NCBI GenBank assembly: GCA_025936045.1
Contig: JAICUB010000024.1
Coordinates: 41,382-105,381 of the forward strand
Origin: Polyangiaceae bacterium
GTDB lineage: Bacteria; Myxococcota_A; Polyangia; Polyangiales; Polyangiaceae
Direction of reading: 5' to 3'
DNA: 64,000 bases
Every line of letters starts with the position of its first letter. Within the stretch, counting starts at the first letter, position 1. Position numbers and translations under genes: made by a program. Under the pieces are notes generated by a model. The model did not search any database and was not told the DNA's origin. It saw nothing but the letters and a program-made list of their open reading frames with translations. Below, one piece after another: positions 43,860 through 52,673 of the stretch.

Positions 43860-43953
43860 TGTGAAAAAAATGCTACCCGTCGCCGTCGATCCCCGCAATC
43901 ATTTCTACGCGTTCTCGTGATTTCCGTGGGTTACACGTGCTACCGAGGAACAA

Positions 43954-45180
43954 ATGCTTTGCGGAGTCGATCAGCTGCTCGCCGGACCGCTTTCGACACT
44001 CCGGCGCCGGATCCGGAGCGCACGCGTCGGATTACTCACGCACGCCGCGGGGATCGACCGGCGCGGCCGACACACCCGCGACGTGCTGGAGGAGCTCGGG
44101 GTTTCGGTGCGCGTCCTGTTCGCGCCGGAGCATGGGCTCGAAGCGGACGCCCAGGCGGAGGTAGCGGTCGCAACGCAGGAGCGCACCGAGGGTGACGCGC
44201 CGGCTCCCGCCGTCGTGAGCCTCTACGGCAAAACACGCGAAGAGCTCGCTCCGCGCGCCGAGCACCTCGCGGAGCTCGATCTGCTCGTGATCGATTTGGC
44301 GGACGTAGGCTCGCGTTACTACACGTACGTGTGGACCGCGCTGCTCGCGGCTCGGGCCGCCCGGGAAGCGAACGTGCACACCGTCGTGCTCGATCGGCCG
44401 AACCCGATTTCGGGCGACCCGGGCACGCTCGAAGGCGCGCCGCAGGAAGCCGGCTTCTTGTCGTTCGTCGGGCTCGAGCCGCTGCCCATCCGCCACGCGC
44501 TCACGCTCGGTGAAATCCTCGCGCTGTTCTTCGAGCGTGACGGCCACGCGCTCGGAGCGGACGGCGCGCTCTCGGTCGCGCCGGTGCTCGGCTGGGAGCG
44601 GCATCGCACGGCGCAGGCTTGGGGCCGGCCGTTCGTGATGCCGAGTCCGAACATGCCGTCGCTCGAGACGGCGCTCGTGTACCCGGGCGGCTGCCTCGTC
44701 GAAGGCACGAACTTGTCGGAAGGTCGCGGGACGACCGCTCCGTTCCAGATCGTCGGCGCGCCGGTCCTCGACGGCCCGGCGCTCGCGAAGAGCCTCACCG
44801 CGGTGGGCGTGCCCGGCGCGCTCGTGCGACCCGTCACGTTTCGCCCGATGTTCGAGAAGCACGCGGGGGAGCGCTGCCACGGCGTCATGCTGCACGTCGC
44901 GAATCCCGACCTCTTCCGCCCCGTCGCGACCTACCTCTCGCTCATCGCGCTCGCGCGCGCCCAAGCTCCGGATCGCTTCGAGTTTCGCACCTCGCCCTAC
45001 GAGTTCGAGACGACCATCCCCGCGTTCGACCTGCTCACGGGTTCGGCGCGCGCGCGCGAAGCCCTCGTGAGCGGCGCCCGCCCTCAGGATCTCGCGGAGC
45101 TCGTCGCGCCCGTGGATCCTTCGTGGCGGGACACGGTCGCAGAAGCGGAAGCGCGACTCTTGCGCGCGGCGAGCCCGTGA
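43954..45180 (+). CDS. NamZ-like exo-beta-N-acetylmuramidase (DUF1343)
   Basis: This 408-residue protein matches DUF1343/NamZ: RVGLLTHAAGIDRRGRHTRDVLEELGVSVRVLFAPEHGLEADAQA, VVSLYGKTRE, LLVIDLADVGSRYYTYVWTALLA, VVLDRPNPISG and PNMPSLETALVYPGGCLVEGTNLSEGRGTTAPFQIVGAP. NamZ enzymes remove N-acetylmuramic acid from peptidoglycan fragments (GH171). There is no obvious signal peptide at ATG 43954, so it may act in the cytoplasm on recovered muropeptides, or the start is mis-set. It lies between an NtrC regulator and aminopeptidase P. Confidence 0.88.
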   Translation: MLCGVDQLLAGPLSTLRRRIRSARVGLLTHAAGIDRRGRHTRDVLEELGVSVRVLFAPEHGLEADAQAEVAVATQERTEGDAPAPAVVSLYGKTREELAPRAEHLAELDLLVIDLADVGSRYYTYVWTALLAARAAREANVHTVVLDRPNPISGDPGTLEGAPQEAGFLSFVGLEPLPIRHALTLGEILALFFERDGHALGADGALSVAPVLGWERHRTAQAWGRPFVMPSPNMPSLETALVYPGGCLVEGTNLSEGRGTTAPFQIVGAPVLDGPALAKSLTAVGVPGALVRPVTFRPMFEKHAGERCHGVMLHVANPDLFRPVATYLSLIALARAQAPDRFEFRTSPYEFETTIPAFDLLTGSARAREALVSGARPQDLAELVAPVDPSWRDTVAEAEARLLRAASP

Positions 45181-45193
45181 CGCGTCGAGGCGC

Positions 45194-46567
45194 TCAGCCC
45201 CGAACCGCCGCCTCTACGTCGTCCGGCGTCTTCGGGATGCTCGCGGTGAGCACTTCGGCGCCCGTGGCGGTGACGAGCACGTCGTCCTCGATGCGGATGC
45301 CGCGCACGTCGGCGAGCTCGGCGAGTACCTTGCGATCGAGCGAGGCCTCGAGCTCCCCCACTTCTTCGGGTCGCTCGAGCAGATACGGGATCCGGTAGTA
45401 GCCGGGTTCGATCGTGACGACCATGCCTGCCGCGAGGTCGCGATCGAGCCGCAAATAGCGATCGCCGAAGTTACGACTTCGCTCGCGACCGGGCGCGTAG
45501 CCGGCGCGATCCCCGAGGTCCTCCATGTCGTGCACGTCGAGACCGAGCAAGTGCCCGATGCCGTGCGGAAAAAACAGCGCCGCCGCGCCGCGCGCGTAGA
45601 GCTCCTCGACGTCGCCTTTGAACAGGCCGAGCGCCACGAGCCCGGCGAGCAGCTCCTTGCCGGCGATGCGATGTACGTCGCGGTAGCGCGCTGCCGGGCG
45701 CACCGCGGCGATCGCGGCGCGTTGCGCCGCCAGCACGACTTCGTACAGAGCGCGCTGACTACCCGAATATTTGCCGTTCACGGGCCACGTGCGGGTCACG
45801 TCGCTGGCCCAGCCGCCCGGCGTTTCCGCGCCCACGTCTGCGAGCAGCAAGTCGCCCGTGACGAGCGTGCGATGATGCCGCTCGTCGTGCAATACTTCAC
45901 CCTCGCGGGTGACGATCGGTAAGTACGCGTGGACGCAGCCGGCGGCGACGATCTCCGCGTCCATGGCCGCCACGACGGCGGCTTCGCGTAGGCCCGGTCG
46001 CGTCGCGCGCATGCCCGCGCGGTGGGCGCGCTCCGTCACGGCCGCAGCGGCGCGCATTTCCACGAGCGCGGCCGCGTCGTGAATCAACCTGAGCTCGATG
46101 ACGGCGTCGGCGAGCGCGCGATCGATGCCGTCGAGCTCGGGCCCCGAAGCCGCGATGATGTCGCGACCGACGAGCTCGCTCTGAACGAACGCGGTCTCCA
46201 CGTCTGCGGAGGGCAACGTCGCCGTCGGTTCGTCGAGGCGAAGCTCCGCCATCGGCCGCACCTCGAGGCCGAGCTCGCGCGAGAGCTCCTCGAGCGTCGG
46301 TTGCGGGCCAGTCCACAAGGCCTCTTCCGGATCGGGCGGCTCGGCGTACAGCAGCGAGCCGTCCGGCCGAACGACGAGCGCGGCGCCTTCGAGCGGGCGC
46401 CCGACGAAGTAGAGAAAATGGCTCTCGGCACGAAACGGAAACCGATTCGCGGCGTAGTTGCGCGGGCGAGCCAACCCGCTCATGAAAAGCGCAGGCCCTC
46501 CGAACTTTTTCGCCAAACGCGCGCGTCGTTCCGCGAGTGCAGCCTGCGGGATCGATTCCGGCCACAT
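45194..46567 (-). CDS. Xaa-Pro aminopeptidase (M24, PepP-like)
   Basis: This 457-residue protein has an N-terminal AMP_N domain (AERRARLAKKFGGPALFMSGLARPRNYAANRFPFRAESHFLYFVGRPLEGA) and a C-terminal pita-bread M24 domain. The metal ligands are visible: DVGAE (Asp), SDVTRTWP (Asp), FPHGIGHLLGLDVHD (His), TIEPGYY (Glu) and RIEDDVLVT (Glu). It removes N-terminal residues before proline. It is convergent with NamZ (13-base gap) and divergent from the bufferin-like precursor. Confidence 0.93.
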   Translation of the reverse strand: MWPESIPQAALAERRARLAKKFGGPALFMSGLARPRNYAANRFPFRAESHFLYFVGRPLEGAALVVRPDGSLLYAEPPDPEEALWTGPQPTLEELSRELGLEVRPMAELRLDEPTATLPSADVETAFVQSELVGRDIIAASGPELDGIDRALADAVIELRLIHDAAALVEMRAAAAVTERAHRAGMRATRPGLREAAVVAAMDAEIVAAGCVHAYLPIVTREGEVLHDERHHRTLVTGDLLLADVGAETPGGWASDVTRTWPVNGKYSGSQRALYEVVLAAQRAAIAAVRPAARYRDVHRIAGKELLAGLVALGLFKGDVEELYARGAAALFFPHGIGHLLGLDVHDMEDLGDRAGYAPGRERSRNFGDRYLRLDRDLAAGMVVTIEPGYYRIPYLLERPEEVGELEASLDRKVLAELADVRGIRIEDDVLVTATGAEVLTASIPKTPDDVEAAVRG

Positions 46568-46772
46568 GAAAAATCCTGATTCCGCGATCCAGGGGGCGCT
46601 CGACGACGTAACGCTCGAAGCTGGCCGCGACGAGAGCCTAGCAGATAGACTCCGCCGCCGAGCCCGCCTGAAACCGCAGGGGACCGGGCGGCATACGAAC
46701 GGAACTTCGCGTTGCGGAAGGCATCACGAACCGCTCGCGACGACTCAATTCGAACAAAGGACAAAAGAACAC

Positions 46773-47096
46773 ATGGCTTTCAATTTCTCGAAGACGCTCT
46801 CGACCGCTGCGGCCGCTGGCCTCCTGCTCGGCGCCGTCACCGCATGCGGCGGCAGCACCCCTCCCGCGGAGTCGCCCGCTCCGGCGGCGGATTCGGCGGC
46901 TCCGGCTCCGGCCGATTCGGCCGCGCCCGCTCCCGCGTCGGACAGCGGCGGCGCGGCGGCTCCCGAAGCCAAGTCGTGCTGCAAAGGCAAGAACGACTGC
47001 AAGAACAAGGGCGGCTGTAAGGGCGACGACAACAGCTGCAACAACAAGAACGACTGCAAGAACAAGGGCGGCTGCAACGCCAACTGCCCGAAGTGA
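46773..47096 (+). CDS. Cys-rich bufferin-like RiPP precursor, predicted lipoprotein
   Basis: ATG 46773 (preceded by AAAGGA) gives 107 residues. The signal ends LLLGAVTAC, a lipobox, rather than a classical SPase I site. An Ala/Pro/Ser-rich linker of about 40 residues (APAADSAAPAPADSAAPAPA) follows, then a core of about 40 residues with eight Cys in two near-identical units, KSCCKGKNDCKNKGGCKG and NSCNNKNDCKNKGGCNANC. The CKGKNDCK-type pattern resembles BufA2-like bufferins, whose Cys are converted by MNIO enzymes into copper-binding groups. The MNIO and partner genes follow. The assignment rests on this context plus the core composition. Confidence 0.8.
   Translation: MAFNFSKTLSTAAAAGLLLGAVTACGGSTPPAESPAPAADSAAPAPADSAAPAPASDSGGAAAPEAKSCCKGKNDCKNKGGCKGDDNSCNNKNDCKNKGGCNANCPK
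46989..47074 (+). repeat. Duplicated 29-base segment in the precursor core
   Basis: The exact 29-base segment AAGAACGACTGCAAGAACAAG... (46989-47017) recurs at 47046-47074, 57 bases (19 codons) apart. It encodes KNDCKNKGGC twice. This suggests a recent duplication of a modification unit. Confidence 0.9.
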
Positions 47097-47161
47097 TGCC
47101 GGTGCCTCGCCAGTCCAGGCAACAGCCGATCACGGCTGGTGAAGCAGCGCTCACGATCCGA

Positions 47162-47194
47162 CGGCCGCGACGTTCCGCTGGGACGTCGCGGCCG
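47162..47194 (+). promoter_or_regulatory. Strong hairpin between precursor and modifying enzyme genes
   Basis: CGGCCGCGACGT-(9)-ACGTCGCGGCCG is a perfect 12-pair stem with a nine-base loop, 66 bases after the precursor stop and 26 before the DUF692 ATG. A second smaller hairpin (CAGCCG-ATCA-CGGCTG, 47123-47138) precedes it. There is only a short TTTC tail. It is probably an attenuator or mRNA-processing/stability element giving more precursor than enzyme. Confidence 0.6.
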
Positions 47195-47220
47195 CGCTCG
47201 TTTCAGCCGGAGCAGAGAAG

Positions 47221-48219
47221 ATGACCGAAGCACGCCGTGGTTCGCCCGAGCTCGGAGTCGGCGTCGGCCTGCGCGTACCGCATTACGGGCGTATCTTCGC
47301 GGAGAAGCCGCGCATCGATTTCGTCGAGGTCATCAGTGAAAACTTCATGGGGGCGGGCGGGCGACCGCGCCACCACCTCGAGCGCGCACTCGAGCTTTAT
47401 CCGCTGGTGCAGCACGGCGTATCGCTCGGCATCGGCGGGCCCGAGGAGCCGAGCCGGGCCTACCTCGAGAGTCTGCGGGAGCTCGTACGGCGAACGAAGA
47501 CGCCGTGGGTGAGCGACCATTTTTGTTGGTGTGGCGCTGGGGGCGCGCACCTGCACGATCTGTTGCCGCTGCCGTTCACGCCGGCGCTCGTGCGCACCGT
47601 TGCCGACCGCGCGCGCAAAATTCAGGATTTTTTGGGGGTTCCCTTCGCGCTCGAGAACACGTCGAGCTACCTCACGTACAAGGCGAGCACGCTGCCGGAG
47701 TGGGAATTCATCGCGGAGGTCGCGGAGCGCGCCGACATCGGTTTGTTGTTCGACGTGAACAACGTGTTCGTGACGGCCTATAATCACGGGCTCGATCCGC
47801 TTCGGTTCGTCGAAGCCGTACCGGTCGAGCGCATCGTCCAGATCCACCTCGCCGGACACACGAACCTCGGCACGCACATCATCGACACGCACGACGGGCA
47901 CGTCGTCGATGCCGTGTGGGATCTCTATCGCCTCACGATCGAGCGGGCGGGCGCCGTCTCCACGCTGATCGAGTGGGACGACGCGATCCCGGAGCTCGAG
48001 GTGCTGCTCGCCGAAGTCGAGCGCGCGCGGAGCGAACGCGACCGAGCGCTCGACGCGCGCCGCCGCGGAGGCTCGACGCTCGACGCCGCCGTGCGCGCCG
48101 CCGTGCGCGCCGCGGCGCGCGCGAACCCCGGGGCGAACGCGGTCGAGCGCCGCGGCTTTCCGCAAGGCGGCCCGCGCGAAAGCGCCGGCGCCGAACGCCC
48201 GAACGAGGCGGCCGAGTGA
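47221..48219 (+). CDS. DUF692 MNIO-family RiPP-modifying enzyme (BufB-like)
   Basis: This 332-residue protein carries the MNIO/DUF692 signature across a TIM barrel: GVGLRVPHYGRI, RIDFVEVISENFMG, HGVSLGIGGPE, WVSDHFCWCG, ALENTSSYL, GLLFDVNNVFVTAYNHG, IHLAGHTNLG, IDTHDGHVVDAVWDLY and STLIEWDDAIPEL. The His/Asp/Glu residues in these motifs bind the iron cluster. MNIO enzymes oxidise Cys in RiPP precursors such as bufferins. The C terminus has an Ala/Arg-rich extension after residue 285. The stop overlaps bufC (GTGA). Confidence 0.92.
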   Translation: MTEARRGSPELGVGVGLRVPHYGRIFAEKPRIDFVEVISENFMGAGGRPRHHLERALELYPLVQHGVSLGIGGPEEPSRAYLESLRELVRRTKTPWVSDHFCWCGAGGAHLHDLLPLPFTPALVRTVADRARKIQDFLGVPFALENTSSYLTYKASTLPEWEFIAEVAERADIGLLFDVNNVFVTAYNHGLDPLRFVEAVPVERIVQIHLAGHTNLGTHIIDTHDGHVVDAVWDLYRLTIERAGAVSTLIEWDDAIPELEVLLAEVERARSERDRALDARRRGGSTLDAAVRAAVRAAARANPGANAVERRGFPQGGPRESAGAERPNEAAE

Positions 48220-49052
48220 CGGACGCCGCCGCGCTCCAGGCTCGAATCACGACCTTTCTGCGCCGGCGCAAGGACCTTACCCACGACGAGGAAGCGCGCC
48301 GTTTCGCCGAGGAACACCTGGGCGCGAGCGAGCGGCTGTCGGCCGTCGAACAGCTCGAAATCTACCGCGAGCAGTTTTACCTGCGGCACACGGCGTCCCT
48401 CGTCGAGGATTTCCCGGGCGTCGGCGGCATCCTCGGGCAGAGCGACTGGGATCGGCTGGTGTGGGACTACCTCGCGAGCGTGACACCGACGAGCTTCGAC
48501 CTCGGTGACCTCGGCGCGGGGTTCGCGGCGTTTGCGGAGACGTGCGACTGGCTCGGCGAACGGCGCGAGCTCGTGGTCGATATGGCACGCCTCGAATACG
48601 CGCACACGGAAGTGTTCGACGCACCGAATGCGACGCCGCTCGATCCGGGGAAGCTCGGCGCCGTGCCGGACGACGCGTGGGAGCAGGCGTGCCTCGTGAC
48701 GGACCCGGGGCTACGCTTGCTCGGCTTGCGTTACCCGGTCCTCGCGCTCCGACGCGCGATCCTCGAGCGCGCCGAGCGAGCCGACACGAGCGCGCTCGCG
48801 CTGCCGGCGCCGAAAGCCGGATGTTTCGCCGTGCACCGGCGAAACCTCGCGATCTTCCACGACGAGCTCGCGCCAAACGCGTTCGCGCTCCTCTCGGCCC
48901 TCGGCCGCGGCGAGCCGCTCGGTCGCGCCTGCGAGAGCGCGGCGCGCGACGGAGGGGTCAGCGTGGAGTCGCTCGGCGCGGAGCTCGAACACTGGTTCGC
49001 GACCTGGGCGGCGCACGGATACGTGGTGGACGTCGTGATCAGCCCGAAATAG
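48216..49052 (+). CDS. DUF2063 RiPP-recognition partner (BufC-like)
   Basis: GTG 48216 gives 278 residues. The N-terminal part matches the DUF2063/PF09836 fold (LQARITTFLRR, LSAVEQLEIYREQFYLRHTASLVEDFPGVGGILGQSDWDRLVWDYLASVTPTSFDLGDLGAGFAAF), and the C-terminal part is a winged-helix-like region (FHDELAPNAFALLSALGRGEPLGRACESAA). In bufferin operons this protein pairs with the MNIO enzyme to hold the precursor. Its end overlaps the convergent membrane protein gene by 14 bases. Confidence 0.88.
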   Translation: MTDAAALQARITTFLRRRKDLTHDEEARRFAEEHLGASERLSAVEQLEIYREQFYLRHTASLVEDFPGVGGILGQSDWDRLVWDYLASVTPTSFDLGDLGAGFAAFAETCDWLGERRELVVDMARLEYAHTEVFDAPNATPLDPGKLGAVPDDAWEQACLVTDPGLRLLGLRYPVLALRRAILERAERADTSALALPAPKAGCFAVHRRNLAIFHDELAPNAFALLSALGRGEPLGRACESAARDGGVSVESLGAELEHWFATWAAHGYVVDVVISPK

Positions 49053-50472
49053 GGCTCGAGCGCGGGTCGGCGCCGAGCCACGACGTCATCGCGCCCGCGA
49101 CGACGAGCCAGATCAACGCTTCGACCTGGTGGCGGTAGCGCGCCGTTTCGCCGAACGTGAAGAGCGCGCTCGTCACGACCACGAACGCGATTTGAAGCAG
49201 CGCGAACGCGAGCGCGGCTGCGCGGGCTCGCCGTAGCGGCTTTTGCGAACGCGCGCCGCGCGCGACCTTGCGGCAAGCCCAGACGCAGGGAAACGGCAGG
49301 AGCGCATACACCCCCAACCCCCCATGCACGAGCGAATTGTACGCGTTTTCGTACTTGCCGAGCACCTTGGCGTGCTCGTAGTGGGGGGAGCCCGGTTTCC
49401 CCGTACGTGGATGCCAGCGCGTCGCCGGACCGAACAGCGCACGGACGTTGTGAAGCGCCGTCGCGACGTAATCGAGCGGACGTTCACGCAGATACTCGAG
49501 CGCATCTTTGCGGCGCGCGCGCATGACCGGAAGCATCACCCAGTGGTTGAAATTCGAGGAGTGGAACGTGGGGCGCTCGAGCTCGTCGAGGATCGGCGAG
49601 CGCCCGTCGGTGTGCGGCGGGAAGAACGGCGTGTAAGTGGCCGGACCCGAAAACACGCTGAGCTCGGCGAACGGCGAGAGCTCGTGCTCGGCGACCCAGC
49701 GCGCCTTCACGTCCCGCTCGAGCTGGTCGACCGTCACGCGCGCGAGGTTCGCGCCGACGGCCGAGCTCGTGCCGAACACGCCGAAGAGCGCGGCGTTCTT
49801 CACGTAGAGCCCGAACAAGAGCGCGAACGGCAACGCTGCCGCGCCGAGCACGCGCCGGTAATCGCGGACGCCCCAGAAGAACAGCGCGAGCGCGAGCACC
49901 GCCAGGAACCAAACGAGATGAAAGGTGCTGCGAAACCAGCCGATCGCGCTGCAGAGACCGAAGCAAGCCGCGAGCCCACCGGTGCTCTTCCGCTCGACGG
50001 CGCGAGCAAAGCACGCGCATGCCGCCGTGAGGCAGGCCGCAACCACGTGCTCCCACAAAAAAAGATGCTCGAAGTAGAGCGTCTGCGGAATCACCGAAAA
50101 GACGAGCGCGACGCCGAAGCACGCCGCTCGCCTCACGCCGAGCGCGCGGAGCAAATAGAAGAGCGCGTTCACGAGCAGCAGGCCGAGCGCCCAGAACACG
50201 ACGAGCGCCGCCGTGGCGCCGCCGAGCTTCAAGAGCACGCTCGCGAGCAGGTTCATGCCCGGCGGATAAGCGTGAAAATAGTAAAAGCAGTCGAACGCGC
50301 GGGCCCGGAGCTCGCTCGGGTCGCACAGGAACATCCAGTCGAGCTCGAAGTTGAAACGGAAGCCGAGCGCGTGCAGCATCAGCCGCGTCGCGAGGAAGAC
50401 TCCGGAGAGCCAGGCGTGCTCGCGCACGAGCGAGGTGCCGGCGGTAAGGCTCGAGCCCGAGCTCTCCGTCAC
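49039..50472 (-). CDS. GT-C-like polytopic membrane protein
   Basis: The GTG start overlaps the upstream stop (GTGA). This 477-residue protein has about ten hydrophobic helices. An early periplasmic loop has ELDWMFLCDPSELRARAFDCFYYFHAYPPGMNLL, in the position of the acidic catalytic loop of GT-C glycosyltransferases, and the later loops are soluble-like (TYTPFFPPHTDGRSPILDELERP). It may transfer a sugar or other group to an envelope polymer from a lipid donor. It is the last gene of a three-gene coupled operon. Confidence 0.65.
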   Translation of the reverse strand: MTESSGSSLTAGTSLVREHAWLSGVFLATRLMLHALGFRFNFELDWMFLCDPSELRARAFDCFYYFHAYPPGMNLLASVLLKLGGATAALVVFWALGLLLVNALFYLLRALGVRRAACFGVALVFSVIPQTLYFEHLFLWEHVVAACLTAACACFARAVERKSTGGLAACFGLCSAIGWFRSTFHLVWFLAVLALALFFWGVRDYRRVLGAAALPFALLFGLYVKNAALFGVFGTSSAVGANLARVTVDQLERDVKARWVAEHELSPFAELSVFSGPATYTPFFPPHTDGRSPILDELERPTFHSSNFNHWVMLPVMRARRKDALEYLRERPLDYVATALHNVRALFGPATRWHPRTGKPGSPHYEHAKVLGKYENAYNSLVHGGLGVYALLPFPCVWACRKVARGARSQKPLRRARAAALAFALLQIAFVVVTSALFTFGETARYRHQVEALIWLVVAGAMTSWLGADPRSSPISG

Positions 50473-52130
50473 CGCTCGCCGCGCTGCTCCAACTGCTTCA
50501 AATAGCCGATGAGCGCCGTGCCCGCGTGCTGCGGGTTGTCGATGCGCACGTCGAGGTCCGTCGGCGTGTTCGGGAAGCCGCCGCGCATCATGCCGGAATT
50601 GACCATGACCTCGGCGGGACCGGGGTTCAGCTGGAAGCGCAGCATGAACCCGAGCGCGGCGACGATGCCCTGCTCGAGCGCCGCGATTTCACGCTGGGAG
50701 ACGCCCGCTTTGCGCGCGACTCGCAGCGTCGAAACGGCGGCTTCCATCCGCGTCGAGGTGCCGATGATCGCCGGCGGTACGAACGGGCCCACGCTCGTCG
50801 CACCGTCGTATTCCGGCGACGCCTCGCGTCCGTGGATCGCCGTGTTCCGCACCATTTCTTGCCATTCGAGGCAGAAGCGCAGCGCTTTCCGGTTCGGCGC
50901 GCGCTCCCACAGCTCGTCGAGCGCGTGGCACGTCCAATGCTCGGCACCGTAGTAGTAGTGCGCGGCGGCGTAATAGAACGGCGTCGTCACGAGGTGGTCG
51001 AGCGCGCGGCTCGCCGCTTCGACGTCTTTCGGATCGCGCGTGAGGCGAGCGGCACGGCCGAGCGCGAAGGCCGCCTCCCCCGTGTAGTAGAGCACCTGCA
51101 CGTCCTCGGGCGCGTTCTTCCGCCGATCGTAGAAGTGCATGAACTCGCCGTCAGGTCGCTGCTGGCTGCGGATGAACGCGGTGAGGTCGCGAATCGCCGG
51201 CATGAGCTCCGGCATGAGCCCGCCTCCGACGATTTCAGACAGCGCGAGCAAGCCGAGCGCCGAGGATCCGAGATCGGCGCGATCGCCGTCGGCGACGCAG
51301 CGATGCGAGCCGCAGTCCACGAGCGCACCTTCGGCCAGGCGCCGCGCTGCGCGCTCGGCGGCGTCGATCATCAGCGGTTCCTTCGCGTAAATCGCGCTTT
51401 CGGACAGGAACCACGTCGCGCCCGCGTGCCTCGGCCAATTGTAACCCGGGTGCTCTTGGTTATCGACGGCGTTGACCTCGTAGCGATACGTGCCGTCGGG
51501 CTTCACGGCGTGCGCGAGGTAGCGGCCCGCGCTCAGCGCCGCGTCGCGCAGCGTCGCGCGCGTGACCTCCGGCGCCGGCTCGGGCGGCACGCGGCGCCGA
51601 AGCGCGATCCGCTCGAACTCGCCCTCGTCGACGAGCTCCTGCTTGGACACGTGGAGCTCCCGCGCGAGCACTTCCCAGACCGCGTCCGGATCCACGCCGA
51701 GCTGCAGGCGGATCGGACCGATGACGAGCGGATGGTCGTACGCCTTGCAAGCGAGCAGGTCGTCGACCGTCGCGTAGGCGACGCGCTTGCCGAGCGTGAC
51801 CTTCACGCCGTCACGCCCGGGCACGAAGGACGCGCCGAAGATCAGCGGGTTCGTCGAGAGTACCGGGCTCGTATCGACGATGTCTTCGACCGCGCGCATG
51901 CCGCGCCATCTGCGGAGCTCGTCCGTGAGCGGCGCGTCCGGGCCCGACACCGGCTTCGACGCCGAAACGACGGCGCGCGCGCGCCGCTTACCTCCCGTCC
52001 ACAGACTGACGACGCTCTCGGAGGGCGGCTTTTTGCGATTGACCCGGAGCGCAGCGACGAGGACCGCGCTCGTCACGACGAGTAGGGCGAGGTAAGCGCC
52101 GAGGATGCGGCCGAGCGCGCGAAGCGTCAC
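50469..52130 (-). CDS. Membrane-anchored alpha/alpha-toroid protein
   Basis: GTG 52130 gives 553 residues; the huge track ORF extends wrongly through folP antisense. One N-terminal helix (ILGAYLALLVVTSAVLVAAL) is followed by a soluble part with an (alpha/alpha)6-barrel look: LIFGASFVPGRDGVKVTLGKR, GTYRYEVNAVDNQEHPGYNWPRHAGATWFLSESAIY, SSALGLLALSEIVGG, RSQQRPDGEFMHFYDRR, VLYYTGEAAFALGRAARLT and a C-terminal NPQHAGTALIGYL. The pattern recalls glucuronyl C5-epimerase-like or glycoside-hydrolase toroids. It probably acts on an envelope carbohydrate with its GT-C-like neighbour. Confidence 0.6.
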   Translation of the reverse strand: MTLRALGRILGAYLALLVVTSAVLVAALRVNRKKPPSESVVSLWTGGKRRARAVVSASKPVSGPDAPLTDELRRWRGMRAVEDIVDTSPVLSTNPLIFGASFVPGRDGVKVTLGKRVAYATVDDLLACKAYDHPLVIGPIRLQLGVDPDAVWEVLARELHVSKQELVDEGEFERIALRRRVPPEPAPEVTRATLRDAALSAGRYLAHAVKPDGTYRYEVNAVDNQEHPGYNWPRHAGATWFLSESAIYAKEPLMIDAAERAARRLAEGALVDCGSHRCVADGDRADLGSSALGLLALSEIVGGGLMPELMPAIRDLTAFIRSQQRPDGEFMHFYDRRKNAPEDVQVLYYTGEAAFALGRAARLTRDPKDVEAASRALDHLVTTPFYYAAAHYYYGAEHWTCHALDELWERAPNRKALRFCLEWQEMVRNTAIHGREASPEYDGATSVGPFVPPAIIGTSTRMEAAVSTLRVARKAGVSQREIAALEQGIVAALGFMLRFQLNPGPAEVMVNSGMMRGGFPNTPTDLDVRIDNPQHAGTALIGYLKQLEQRGER

Positions 52131-52600
52131 GCGGGCGCTCCGCCGTCGTCGCGCGGCCGAGCGGCGGCGGCAGGCGCGGCCGCGACCGGTCGCGCTGCGG
52201 GGCCGAGCAAGCGCAGCTCCACCAGCGGATAGACGACCGTGTAGGGCAGCACCAAAAACGTCACGAGCAGCATGAGAGCCATGCCGCCCTGCCCGAAATC
52301 CCCGTGGATGCCGGCAAGAAACGCAAGGCTCAACGCCGCGGCCGCGATCAGCACGAGTCCGATGCCGAGCAGCACACTCGCCCCTACCCGGAGCGCCATG
52401 CGAGTCGAGGCGGGGCGCGCGAACACGAACGCGGTCGTCACGAGCACGCCGAGAACGGCGCCGCCGACCAAGACGTCGGCGGGCCACCAGCGCGTCGGCA
52501 GCTCGAAAAGCCCGACGCCTAGTACGAGCGCCGGGACCAGGTTGCCGAGCGCAAACCCAATCTCGAAACGCCGAGTACCCGGGTGCGACACGCGGCGCAT
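52127..52600 (-). CDS. Small four-helix membrane protein
   Basis: ATG 52600 gives 157 residues with four helices (FALGNLVPALVLGVGLF, ADVLVGGAVLGVLVTTAFVF, VGASVLLGIGLVLIAAAALSLAFLAGI, GGMALMLLVTFLVLPYTVVYPLVELRLLG) and an Ala/Pro tail. It overlaps the next start (GTGA), making it the first gene of a coupled three-gene operon. It is divergent from folP. The function is unknown. Confidence 0.65.
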   Translation of the reverse strand: MRRVSHPGTRRFEIGFALGNLVPALVLGVGLFELPTRWWPADVLVGGAVLGVLVTTAFVFARPASTRMALRVGASVLLGIGLVLIAAAALSLAFLAGIHGDFGQGGMALMLLVTFLVLPYTVVYPLVELRLLGPAARPVAAAPAAAARPRDDGGAPA

Positions 52601-52673
52601 GGTGCAGCGGGGTCGGTCCCGTGGCAAGCGGCCGAAACTTGCGTGGTTCCGCGGGGTTTGCTAACGTCGCCCG

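Noticed and set aside
46568-46772. Cobalamin-like riboswitch upstream of the bufferin-like precursor
   Set aside because: No B12-box and no consistent pairing could be drawn.
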